DNA of 64,000 bases from Terana coerulea. Lineage: Eukaryota > Basidiomycota > Agaricomycetes > Polyporales > Phanerochaetaceae. Made by a program: the position numbers and the translations under genes. Location: assembly GCA_024811115.1 (NCBI GenBank), contig JAKOGH010000990.1, positions 1-64,000 on the forward strand, written 5' to 3'. Positions 33,244 through 43,589 of the stretch are shown piece after piece. Position 1 is the stretch's first letter. Each line of letters opens with the position of its first letter. The notes below the pieces were generated by a model that worked only from the letters and a program-made list of their open reading frames with translations, ran no database searches and was not told the DNA's origin.

Positions 33244-36108
33244 TCATTGAACGCCAGGACGTTCTTGAGCCCAGCGGTTATCCACCTTCTTCAGAGCCTC
33301 GAGATACTGCTTGGCGTACATGCGAGTCCCTATGACGGCGGGTTTGTCATACATTTCGACCACGATAGGATCTGAGCAACGGGATCCTCCAGGACCGTAC
33401 AGCGCATTGAGAGTCAATATCGAGGTGCACTCGTCTGCCCACTCCAGAGGTAAGTTGAACGCCTTCATGACTTGCGGCTACATAGGACATTAGTATTTTG
33501 AGCATGTGTGAGAGATTCAACGCAACGCACTCTGGTGATAGGCCCGCCCTTGGCCTCTTCCACCTCAGGAGATGCAGGCTTGCCGACATACTGATCCAGC
33601 TTGCTCTGCATGTAGCGCAAATGCAAGATGTGCTGGGCCATCGTAAGCTGGTGCCGCCTCGCCTCCACGAAGTCCAGCCACCCCTGCTCTTTGCTGAACA
33701 AGCCCCTCAAAAACTTGCCGACGGCGTTGTCGATGTTTCCTTGCTCGCTGGGCGCGGGAGCAGTGGATGCGCTCCTTACGGTGGTAGACGTCTGCGCACC
33801 AAAGGCGCCTTCGCCTGAGGGTGCGGGAGTGAAGGACGAGCTGAACCCGGAGCCACTGCTGAACTGTGCGAACGCGGACGAGCCGAATGCTCCACTTGGG
33901 GCTCTAAACCCAGCGAACCCAGATGATAAGCTCGCAGCAGGAGGAGCGGCAGGCGCAGAGTTCACTGACTCAGGCCGAGTTGCTTGCGCTGACGCTTCCG
34001 ACGCATGTCGAGCCTTCTTCGATGGCGGAGGCTGCGGCAGCGACTGCGAAGAGGTGCGCTGAATGCTTGCACTACTTCGTTGCGTCACAGGCACTGGCGT
34101 AATGCGAGGATGTACGGGGACTGCTGATACAGGAGCAGGGGATGGTGCAGCACGTCCTCCATCCGGAGATGAACGGGGATCGTGAGTCTCTGGACCCGAG
34201 AATATTGAGTTGGATGGCGACAGCGGAGATACTTGAGGTTCTGGATTCAAATCTATGTTATTCTCCCCAGGAGAAGTTTGAGACGCTTGATAAGCAGCGC
34301 TAGAGACTGAAGGCGATCGTGAGTGTCGAGAGCGAGATTCGCGATTGCCAGAATCCATGCTTTCGCTGAAGCCGTTTGTTTCCTGCGAGTTCGTGTTAGA
34401 CATGAACAGATCTTGTTCGGGCTCCTCGACCGCCATAGGTGAAGTAGAGCGATGGCTCGCATCGATGGGCGACGCGGGCTCCTCTGGATATTGATTTCCT
34501 GCGTCTTGATCGCGAGCGTAAGACTGGTCGTCCAGGTTGGACTCGGCATGAGAATGTCTGCGCTTGCGAGGTACGGATGCAAGCGATTCGTGCCGGGTGC
34601 GATGACGCGTGCGTCCACGCGTACTGACAGAGGAAGCCCTGGGTGTGACCATCGACTCTGATCTCGGGCTGAGCATGCCTTGGCTGTATGCATGATGCTG
34701 CCCAAGTGCGGGCGCGATTTGATGAAGCTACATTTGCGTCAGAGGGAAGGCTTTCAGTATTGAGGCGCGCGACATACGTGTTCAACGTAGATCTCCAATG
34801 TGCGATCGAGGGTTACCTTCAAATTCGCGGAAGTGCAGTTATCTCCATCGTTCGGAGAAACGCGTAGAAATATCTGCTTGTACTTTCCTCGCATCACGTA
34901 CACCTTAGCCGGGCCTTGCGAGGAGTCAGTTAGCTTTCTGGCTAAATTATGGCAATATCTTCGCCGAAACTCACCATCTATCCTCGATGGTCCAGCCTGA
35001 AGTTCATCGACGATATGTTGAGCATCAACCCAGAACCCTTCCGTAGCGGGAGTGGCCGTCCTTAAACGAGCTTTCACCTCTGCCAGCTGGCTCTCTCCTG
35101 TCCTGGTGTCCTCAATGAGTAGCGTAACGACGCGCAATGGGTCTTTCTTCGGCGATACCACAGACTGCACGGATTGCGAAGGCACAGATGACGCTTGCGA
35201 CACCGGAGAATAGCGTTCACTGGGAGGCTGGCTGTACGAGTAATAGCTCCGCTGATGTTGCGGGTACGGTGGAGAGGACGCGTGGCCTATGGGTGGAGAG
35301 GATTCGCGCTCATAAAGATGGGGAGGTGGTGAGTAGTGTTGTGGAACGGGATGATGCTCTGCATGTTGACGGCTCGACCGTGAGTGACGCGAAGACCTTT
35401 GTTTATCGTAGTCGTGTCGGTAATATTCTCGGTCACGCGGAGCAGAGTCGGGCCCTATGACAGAACATCATCAGCTCCTAGTAGGGTTGCTATCGCCGCA
35501 AAACTCGCCTTGCGGGCTATATGCGCGAGCATCATGAACTGGATAACTCATCCCGTTTGGCATCACCATCTGCATCGACCCCTGCGACGAAGGCTCATTC
35601 ACATAGCCAGAAACTCGAAAGTTGGGTGCAGAGGACCGCTGCGACCCGCTACTCTCGGACAATGTCTTCGTCGTGTTTTGAGTGGGGCCCGAGCGATTCG
35701 AGGCCTTCTCTTTGTGAGACTTGTGCTTCGACTTGCTTGATTCTTTCTCCTTCTCCTTCTCCTTGCCCTTCGATGACTTCTTCCTAGAGGTAGTCAGCTG
35801 ATTCTGTGACTGTGACTCCGACGAATCGTGGTATGACTGCTGGGAGTTTGGTTGGGAAGAGTAGTAGGCTGGCGGGGCGTCGCGATGGGAGCCAGGAGGG
35901 GTTGGATTGCCAGTACTCCAATCAAATCCCGGAAGTTGCTGATTCATGACAGGTTGCATAGAAAATTGCGCATGGTGGTGGGATGTGGATGTTCTATCCT
36001 TATAGGATGCTTTCTTCAAACGCCGCGGGTCAGTATACATCACGCAACCTAGTACATAGATAGATGTGAGGTACTCACCGAAGGGTTCCTATCAGTTCTA
36101 CGAGACAT
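33244..36108 (-). CDS. Large low-complexity orphan protein, probably nuclear
   Basis: Exons rebuild a protein of roughly 850 residues, starting MSRRTDRNPS at 36108. The first junction is unclear, and an alternative start is the ATG near 36040. It begins with a Ser/Gln/Lys-rich part (KGKEKEKEKESSKSKHKSHK). After a GC-AG intron (35455-35508) comes a Tyr/Pro/Ser-rich part. Next is a folded domain (DPLRVVTLLIEDTRTGESQL, FWVDAQHIVDELQAGPSRID, VYVMRGKYKQIFLRVSP, LDRTLEIYVEH), then a long Ser/Pro/Ala segment with basic motifs (TRGRTRHRTRHESLASVPRK) and a conserved-looking end (FLRGLFSKEQGWLDFVEARR, QVMKAFNLPLEWADECTSIL). The domain is not recognised. The composition suggests a nuclear regulatory or chromatin scaffold. 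No frame break seen. Confidence 0.75.
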
Positions 36109-36790
36109 GATGCCCGGGGGTCAGCGTGCATGCAAGCAAGAAACACAGATGAGGATGGGAAGGAGGTCGAGACCAACCAACTACGGCCAAGGCTCTGACT
36201 TGTGAGACCGAGTTCCGCAGGCCTCCAGCGGCCACATGCCCTTGATCCGCGCAGCATAAAGTCGCATTCGCTGAAGTACAACAATCCTTGCATTGCAAAA
36301 GTGCTCACCTATGTTGCCGACTCATGGCATGAAATACGCTACAGTGCAATGAAAGGATAAGTTATGTACGATGCTGACGAGGTCCAGATTGTTGCAAGCT
36401 AAAGGATACAGGGAATGATATGAAAGGGTATAAAGCGAACTGGGGGGTAAGACCAGCTGCAGTTGGAGGTCGTCGAAGACTCAAAGCCAAAGGAGCATAA
36501 ACATGTTCGAACCTCAGCTCAATGAACTTGAACTTGAAAGAGCGCCTGGACCGCGCGCGTGAGCAACGCCTGCGCCACGTGTTCGAATATCAAATAGTTG
36601 TCGCTCTCCCTTTTAGGAAAGTGCCCTAGAACACCGGAACGTGGCGGCCTTCACAGACTAGTCGTAGCAGGGGCATGATTTACATTCACAGCAGAGCAGT
36701 GTACGTCGCACAATTTAAGTAAATTATGCGCAGCTCTTCGAGTAACATCGTAGAACCTGGATTTATGACATATGCGCGATGACCATCCCA
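36109..36790. other. Spacer between the orphan gene and sedolisin A
   Basis: 5' flank of the orphan and 3' flank of sedolisin A. No gene or repeat recognised. Confidence 0.4.
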
Positions 36791-38843
36791 CTAAATGCCA
36801 GCAGCAGTCTCCGCCGCAGCGAGAAGTGCGGCAAAGTTAGGGGTCCCGAGACCAGTGACCTCAAATCATATTTAGCATTAGGCGCAACTATATGGGCCAA
36901 GAACTCACAGGATCCCAGCCAGGTGTAGCGGGGAAGCCGTTGGTGTTACAGCCGGGATTGTTGCCGGTTGTGATATCGGTGAACGTGGTCGCAGCAACGC
37001 TGTACAGGAAGGGGTTCAAGAAGCCAAGAGCAGGCTTGCCCGCCGCAATAAGCCTGTCGTTGATGAGCGAGATAATGGAAGCAAAGATCGGGCTTGAGCA
37101 GCCGGTGCTCGAGGCGAGGCCTGCTTGGCCCGCGTTGACGATCTCGACGTTGTTGCCCTGCGCGGAGACGTCGGGGAACCCGCGGCCGCTGCGGTTGAAT
37201 AAGCCAGCATCAGTGTTTCCGAGCCGAGTCAGGTATGCGGTAACGGCGGCAATCTGGTACGAGGGCGTGCCGAAGTAGTTGGAGAAGCCGCCAGAGGAGA
37301 AGGATGCGGCAGTCTCTGGAGAGATGCCAGTCGTACCACCGACAGAGGTCATGCTAGCCATAACGTTAGTATATATGAGTACCATACGATGCATGAACGC
37401 ACAATGGGCAACCGGAGGGGAAGGTTGGGACGAAAGTGGTACAGCGGGCGGGCTGCGAGCCGGCAACACCGCCATCACCGGATGAGAAGAGAATGGAGGT
37501 GCGACGTGCTCCAAGCTGTGTATAGGCCTTACACAGACGGCTGAGTGAATATTTATCAGTGTCGTAGGTTTGTGAGAGACTGACAGCACTCACTCAGCTG
37601 CGGCACGGGAGACAGTGTTCTCGTTCTGGCCATAGGAGGTGGTGAGAACCTGCGGGGGCGTCACTTGGTCAACGAGGGTGTTGATGATGTCCATGAAACC
37701 GCTCAAGCCGTCTGTGTTGCTCGATCCGACAGAGATGAAGATGACCGGGACACCAGTGGCGACACCAACAGTGTATTCTATGTCACAGTCTGCCTCCGAC
37801 ACCCGCACTGGACAGAGGAGTTTGAGGGTTGGTGCCACCATCGACGGTCTCCAGAGCAAAGGTAGTGGAAGGATTAATATCAGGACGGAGCAGTGTTAAG
37901 AACGACTGATTATATGATCGAGTAAGCATCAGGAAGCGACCAATATCAAAGTAGCGCTCTCTTACCTTGAGATCGTTCTCGTTAGCGAATTGTTGCCGAA
38001 ATCCTGAGACGCCAAGGGTATTCGTTATCTGTGTGGCAGGAGTGGCAGGGATGCCGTAGAGAGCCTGGAAACATGCAGGCGTGATTGTGATGGCACACGA
38101 AGCGGGAACAGCGGCCGAGGACAAGTTGTGGATGCCTGCCTCTAGAGCCGGGACAGGCTTCAACGGGATCGAGAGCACGGGACCGCCGGGGAATGGGTTA
38201 TTGAAGCTGCGCAATCGGAAAAAAGTCAGCATCAATGGTACTCGATGCAGAAAGAGGTAGCCTACGAGACCGTAGGGTGGACCAGGTCAATATGGTTTGT
38301 CAGGTCGACAGGTAGTGAGTACGCCATGGTAACGATGCTCTCGCTGCCGGTCTCCTGGTGTTTGAAGACAGTGAAGTCGGTGTCGAAGAGCGCATTCGCC
38401 TGGCCAACAGTAACCTGGAAACTGAGCCAATCGCCGGAAGGCGATGCTTTGGCCGTGATGATGTCGTTCTCTTTGAAGAACGCGGTTACAGCGTCGACGG
38501 TGTCCTTAGGCGGGGCAACGAACGCCGCTATCTACGCAATATATCAGCATACATGCGCTGAAAACATGAACAGTGACCGCACCTCTTCCTTGGTGAGCTG
38601 CTGGCCGTAGAGCGCATTGCCGGGAGTGCTGATATCCATGAGTGCCTGCTCGAGTCCTTCGGGATTCGTCTGCTTGAGCGCGACGCGCAGGTTCAGCTTT
38701 GTGTTAGGCGAGGCGCGAGCCTGCTTGACGAAGCCCTCAGGGATCTCCTCGCGGGTCTCGTGCACCCGCATGATGCGTCCGGCCATGGGGTTACCGAGAG
38801 CAACTGCAAAGAGCAGCAAGAGCACACATGTAGAGGTCACCAT
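36791..38843 (-). CDS. Secreted sedolisin (tripeptidyl-peptidase, S53), copy A, probably inactive
   Basis: It begins with a signal peptide (MVTSTCVLLLLFAVALGNP). The prodomain follows (RVHETREEIPEGFVKQARAS, YSLPVDLTNHIDLVHPT), then the S53 catalytic domain: a Glu/Asp pair in VEADCDIE, SYGQNENTVSRA, the oxyanion Asp in LFSSGDGGVAGSQ, GFSNYFGTPSYQ, the serine region and the end TGLGTPNFAALLAAAETAAG. The family cleaves tripeptides from protein N termini at acid pH outside the cell. At the nucleophile the motif reads SSTGCSSP where copy B has AGTSCSSP, so the catalytic Ser is Gly. One extra base near 37797 also breaks the frame just before the Glu/Asp pair. The copy is likely inactive or a pseudogene. 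Its promoter and upstream flank are duplicated too. Confidence 0.85.
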
Positions 38844-39800
38844 AGCGCAAGACTCCGTCTAGAAGAGAGGAGACACCTGCAGTAGGAGACCTTGGAGACA
38901 CTTGAGGACATCGCCTCTGGCTTTATAGTTTCTCGTGCTTCTAGCCTGGTACGCAGCTGGGCGAAGCAAAACTGCATAAAGATATTATCACAGTGAGATG
39001 AAGCTCCTCGAAGCAGCGAAATGTCAAGGCGTACTCGCAGATCAAGTACTGTGCTCGCACGGTCAAAACAGCCAAGGTCCTGATCCAGGAACAATTCTAG
39101 TACTAAAACTCCTGGTAGCACACTCTGTCCAACCCTTCGTCTAATGGCTAGTGTTGTCCAGAGAGCACCTATGGATTGTGTGAATCTAACATACATGAGA
39201 GAAAGCTCACAACGGTGCTGACCTTTTCATCTGGGTATGACTCCCCCGAATAACCACAGGTTTGTCAATAGTGCCACAATCCCGCAAAATCGAGTTCCAT
39301 TATCCAACAAATAGTACACCTCCGCCGACCAGGGTCTGCCCTGACACCTGACCACTTCACGGAAGCAGGTCAGCCAGACGACCTCCGACATTGGAGAGAT
39401 CGTTCTGGTCGTGCGAACACAGCTCGTCTTCGTCGTGTCGTCGTTCTCATGAGAGGTCTCTTGGTGGGAACGAGACGTGCGGTTCTCTTGGGTGGAGAGT
39501 AGCCTATTATAGTTGCTGCCACAAGGCTGCTACATACGAACCACCCCGAAGATTCGGATGAAACATCGGCATTCTTGAACCTTGTCTGTGCTTCTTGATT
39601 CAGCTCGACCAATGCAAATGTCGGCGAAACGCAGGACATGAACGCCTGGACAAGGTATCGGAAGTTGATCTTCCAGTAAAGATTTCAATGTGCTGAGAAA
39701 TATGAGTGGATGGAGACTGGGTGTGGAGTTCATACTCGGCGGAAGAAGACTACCATCGTAGCAGTATTTATGCCTTCCTACGACGTCAGTCACCGAGAAC
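38844..39800. repeat. Duplicated 5' flank of the sedolisins, copy A
   Basis: The flank aligns with 49219-49940. Matching landmarks are GGCTTTATAGTT, CGTGCTTCTAGCCT, then GCCACAAGGCT and GTTGATCTTCCAG. The duplication therefore includes the promoter and most of 1 kb beyond it. No separate gene was recognised in it. Confidence 0.65.
38921..38927 (-). promoter_or_regulatory. TATA box of sedolisin A
   Basis: TATAAAG on the minus strand, about 78 bp upstream of the ATG. It is conserved at the same position in copy B. Confidence 0.6.
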
Positions 39801-40379
39801 ATACTGGCAGACACTTGGATGAAAACCTACCTGAGAATCTTTAGACTCCTTCCACCCGATCATTGACCACCCAGCATGGTCCGAACCTTCGGACACTGCG
39901 CACGAGCCCACGACAACCCCCCTGTCGGACTATACCCGTTCCCGCAGATCCCAAATGAAATGGCTTGCTTTTGGGCCTACGGCTCCGACAACGATGACCC
40001 CTTACACGACTGTCAAAGACAACTCAGCGAACTACAGGAGACGGCGAGGACGGCGCGGCGGCTTGAGTGGACGAGACCGCACCTGGAATGGGCCCAGAGC
40101 CTACACAGCTCCCATATAACCTAAGGCCTCAGGTACAAAACCCCATGATCTTAACATCGCCCTACCATCTGTCAAGTTACGGGACAGCCAAAGAGGTTGT
40201 ACTTACTCACATACTTAGGCTCGGATGAGCTGAGCGGGGGATCCCAGTCTCCAGATCTGAAGTGTACGGCGGCTATATGCCAGCTACTCATATTTAGCGC
40301 CCAACGCGACTCATCCAGATCTCAGATTTATCAAGGCACCACGCCACACCAGGACGTACGATATGTACACCACTATGTA
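39801..40379. other. Spacer before the hAT-type element
   Basis: A plus-strand frame at 39876-40124 (82 codons, ATG start) has no recognisable domain and is not called. Nothing else is seen up to the target duplication. Confidence 0.35.
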
Positions 40380-40387
40380 CTGCTTAC

Positions 40388-41533
40388 TAGTGTTGCCGCG
40401 AGGTAAGGCCGCCTTAACCTTAAGGCAAGGTAAGGCTGCCTTAAGCTGATTTGTCAGCAGGCAGTGGCGCCTCACGGCACATAAGGCCATGCCTTAAGGG
40501 GCCTCAAGGCCTAAAGGCTCTCCCGCCTGCAAGTACAGTAGTTTCTTGTTTCTTGTACACTCACAGTCTATTGGGACTCTTAAGAATGCCATAAACTCGA
40601 AAGGAATGCATATTAATGTAGAAAACAGTCTTCCACGTTAGCCTTACCCGCTGGTGAGTAGCACAATAGTCGCTCAGCCTGAGTGCAAAACTCCCAAACC
40701 TCTCGTGAGAGGTCGCCGCTTCCTCTATGGCCGATGGTTCGTCATAGTAAATATATTGGGTGATTTATATGAATGCACAATGTCACCACATTGCCTGCTC
40801 GCTACGAAAGTGCTGCTCACTGAGAGCTCATCTTCTTGCTGCAGATATATACACAGATGCCAGCACTTTCGTGCAGCTGAAAAAATCTCTGATGTCTTCT
40901 GCCGTTTGTCTTTAGTGATTGGCAAGGGTAAACTCTCCATGCTCAGAGGGCAACCCTTACCCTTACCCTCCAATATCCTTACCCTCATGAAGGGTAAGGG
41001 TTGAGGGATACCCTTCAAACCCTTGCCAAAATAGGCTGAAAATGGTGCTTTAAGTGCCTTTCCCCACTTACTTATAATGTCAGTCTTCTATTTGAGTGGC
41101 TTGCATTGGTATAGAAAGCACTTACAACACTTGCAGCCCTCTCTAGCAATATGCCTAGTGCTTGAATAAAGACCCCTGCCAGACAAGGGTTCACTTTCCT
41201 CAACCCTTACCCTTACCCTCTGTACCCTTACCCTTAACCCTTGGAGGGTTTGCAAACCCCTGCCTATCACTATTTGTCTTTCTCCTTACAATATTTTGGT
41301 CTATGTGAGCGGAATTCTACCTAGTGTACATATTCACATTCTGTCATGCACATCGGTGGTACATGTTCGGGCGTCTAATGGCTAGCTCTCTGGAAAGGAA
41401 GGCCGGATCACCGGCATCCTCTCAAGGTAAGGTTAAGGCAGGCCTTACGGCCCCACCTTATGGGCCTCAAGGCACCTAAGGTTTCAAGCTCCGCTGCCTC
41501 ACGGTGCCTTCGCCTCACCTTGCGGCAACACTA
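40388..41533. mobile_element. Non-autonomous hAT-type element (MITE), 1146 bp
   Basis: The ends are inverted: TAGTGTTGCCGCGAGGTAAGGC on the left, matched with two differences by the reverse complement of the right end. A perfect 8-bp direct repeat CTGCTTAC flanks it (40380-40387 and 41534-41541), as expected for hAT transposition. Both subterminal parts are packed with AAGGC/GCCTTA motifs in both orientations, a hAT hallmark thought to bind transposase. The interior holds CCCTTA-type arrays at 40951-41010 and 41201-41245. No transposase frame is present, so the element depends on an autonomous relative. Confidence 0.85.
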
Positions 41534-41735
41534 CTGCTTACGCTACCACTAGATTCAAATATTCCAGATACCTTTTTGAGGCGGTCTTAGTGAACAATAG
41601 GTATTTAATGACTATATTTAGTTGATTATGCAGTGTACCGGCGAATAACTTCACAAAAACAATGGGCCTTATTTGCACGTGAGCCGGATCAATCTCCGCC
41701 GTCTGGCCCGCAGCATTCTAAACTGTCTTGTATTA

Positions 41736-42059
41736 AGGTAGACCTACTTCACTTTCGAGTACTCTCGTTACACTGTGATGATCACGTGCAATCACCAAGC
41801 AGCGCTGTCACGCAAGCCAAGCGCTCAACTTGATGGCAGGGCAAGGCAGCCTTGAAAAGATTCAGAAATCCTCAGAGATAGATTATTCTGGAAGTTGTCT
41901 CGTCAGATATTCTTATGTGCAAGTTGAGAGAAACTGACAAGAAGACATATTCCTATTAGGACTGCCGAACATGACACATTCGGTTGAGATTGCTTTTTCA
42001 GTGCTTAGCGTGACGGCGCTTAGGCACGTGACATACTCGAAAGTAGAGTAGGCCTACCT
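41736..42059. mobile_element. MITE family 1, copy 1 (324 bp, TA flanked)
   Basis: TIRs AGGTAGACCTAC at the left and GTAGGCCTACCT at the right, with TA on each side (41734-41735 and 42060-42061). Similarity of the ends continues inward to CACTTTCGAGTA and CACGTG. It sits directly beside family 2, and its right TA is also the left TA of that element. There is no coding capacity. Confidence 0.75.
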
Positions 42060-42061
42060 TA

Positions 42062-43364
42062 CTGCCGTTTGCATAAGGTAGACCTACACAAATTCCAGCA
42101 GCTCTCGTCACACTGTGACCACCACGTGCAAGGCCCGGGAAGCGGCAGACTTGTGTCACTCAGTCCCGGTCGCTTATTACCATGCAGGCGTTCTGCCAGT
42201 GTCTCTAGTACTAAAATATAAACTCCTCCTTCCAGATTCATATATTTTGAGATGTTTGACTTGTCAAATATACATATGGACTATACCAAATATCCACTAG
42301 ATACACTTTTCGCCTACTTTAATAGTCATGGAGGAGTTCTTTTTGCACGGTTTCTGACCAGCCAAGTGTGACGGCGCTTATGCACGTGACGTAGTCGGAA
42401 TTCGCGTAGGTCTACCTTAAGTCCGTGAAATTAGAGAATTTCGATGGGCTTGCTTGGCCCTGTTTGGCTCACCCCGTGACCTGTGTCGAGTACGCGTATT
42501 CCTCCGCAGAACGGGCTAGATTTAATAAATTAGCGACGGAGGTGCATTCAAGTACGTCGCTGAAGTACTACTTCTTCATGTTCTTCGCCTCGCCTTGACT
42601 TATTTGTGAGGGTTGGTCTGCTTTCACGTTGACACCCAAATGCATGGACTGGAGCCAAGTGAGCGCCTCTCGAACTGAGCGTCTTTCTTCTCACGGTGGA
42701 CTTCTCGCAGCTACCGTACTCTTGCCTCTGTATTGAGCTGGCAAGTATGCAGCGGTGTTGAGAATGTCAGTAGGATACCACTATGTTTTTCCCAAGAGGC
42801 GACCAAAAGTCGAGCGCCGTACACTGACCTCTTAAGCGCGCGTAAAGATACCAACTTTGTGTGGATGTAGCTCATCGAGTTCTCATCCGTTCGCCTTCGG
42901 AACTCCACAAAGGGACCTATTACTGATGTCTGGCTATCGGAATATGACAAAATTATGAGTATACAGGAAAACTCTGACGAGCTATTCGCAAAACTTCTTT
43001 TCCAATTTGGACAGGAAATTTTGATGTGTGGAGCAGCCGTGAGTATTTCACTTCTACAAGCTCAAGCATTACGATTTTCGCAATTCTGTTGTACATAAGA
43101 GACCCTATTTGTGCTACTTGCAGACACATCCATGTAATTTTTATGACGGACGGACGGGTTGTCGAGGAGCTGTAGGCATTTTGATTGCAAAGGGAGGTCA
43201 GTGTACGGCGCTCGGCTTTTGGTCGCCTCTTGGTTTTTCCACCGATATTCACTCTCTCCGCTATGGGCGGAAGAGGAATCTGCGAGGAGCCACGTGCTGC
43301 AGCCAAGCAGGGCCAAACAAGCCCCACGAAATTTTGTGATTTCACGGACTTATGCAAACGGCAG
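42062..43364. mobile_element. MITE family 2, with a family 1 copy inserted in its left TIR
   Basis: The right end reads ACTTATGCAAACGGCAG followed by TA. Its reverse complement CTGCCGTTTGCATAAGT is found at the left end, split after CTGCCGTTTGCA by the 342-bp family 1 element and its duplicated TA. The TIR then continues with AGTCCGTGAAAT and GGGCTTG-TTGGCCCTG in both arms. A second inverted pair at about 42785-42835 and 43190-43235 (CCAAGAGGCGACCAAAAG) lies deeper. The outer TA copies are 42060-42061 and 43365-43366. No transposase frame. Confidence 0.75.
42076..42417. mobile_element. MITE family 1, copy 2 (342 bp), nested in family 2
   Basis: The same family as 41736-42059, in the same orientation, with ends AGGTAGACCTAC and GTAGGTCTACCT and TA at 42074-42075 and 42418-42419. 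It interrupts the left TIR of family 2 at a TA, so it inserted after that element arrived. Shared internal motifs with copy 1 are CTCTCGT-ACACTGTGA and GTGACGGCGCTTA-GCACGTGAC. Confidence 0.8.
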
Positions 43365-43589
43365 TATTCTGGCGATGCCCGAATTAGCGTTCAAACCTCC
43401 CCCGAACCTCCCCGGTATCAGGCCGCCCTGCTGTACAAAATGCAGCTATGGAATTGTCTGAGCTCAGCATCTCTGCACGCACACACAAAATATACTTAGG
43501 GTACATGGTGTGTTTGTATATTTGAGTTTCAGATCGAACGTGAGAAATGCTGTAGCCAGTGTACGAGGCTGTACCCAGCCAGGCTCACG

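Noticed and set aside
33498..34062. Plus-strand frames opposite the large orphan
   Set aside because: Shadows of the minus-strand low-complexity exon; the spliced minus-strand model explains the region.
39876..40124. Plus-strand ATG frame of 82 codons
   Set aside because: No domain, no splice partners, and located in duplicated, transposon-rich sequence.
40725..41018. Minus-strand frame inside the hAT-type element
   Set aside because: Composed of the CCCTTA repeat and lacking any transposase motif.
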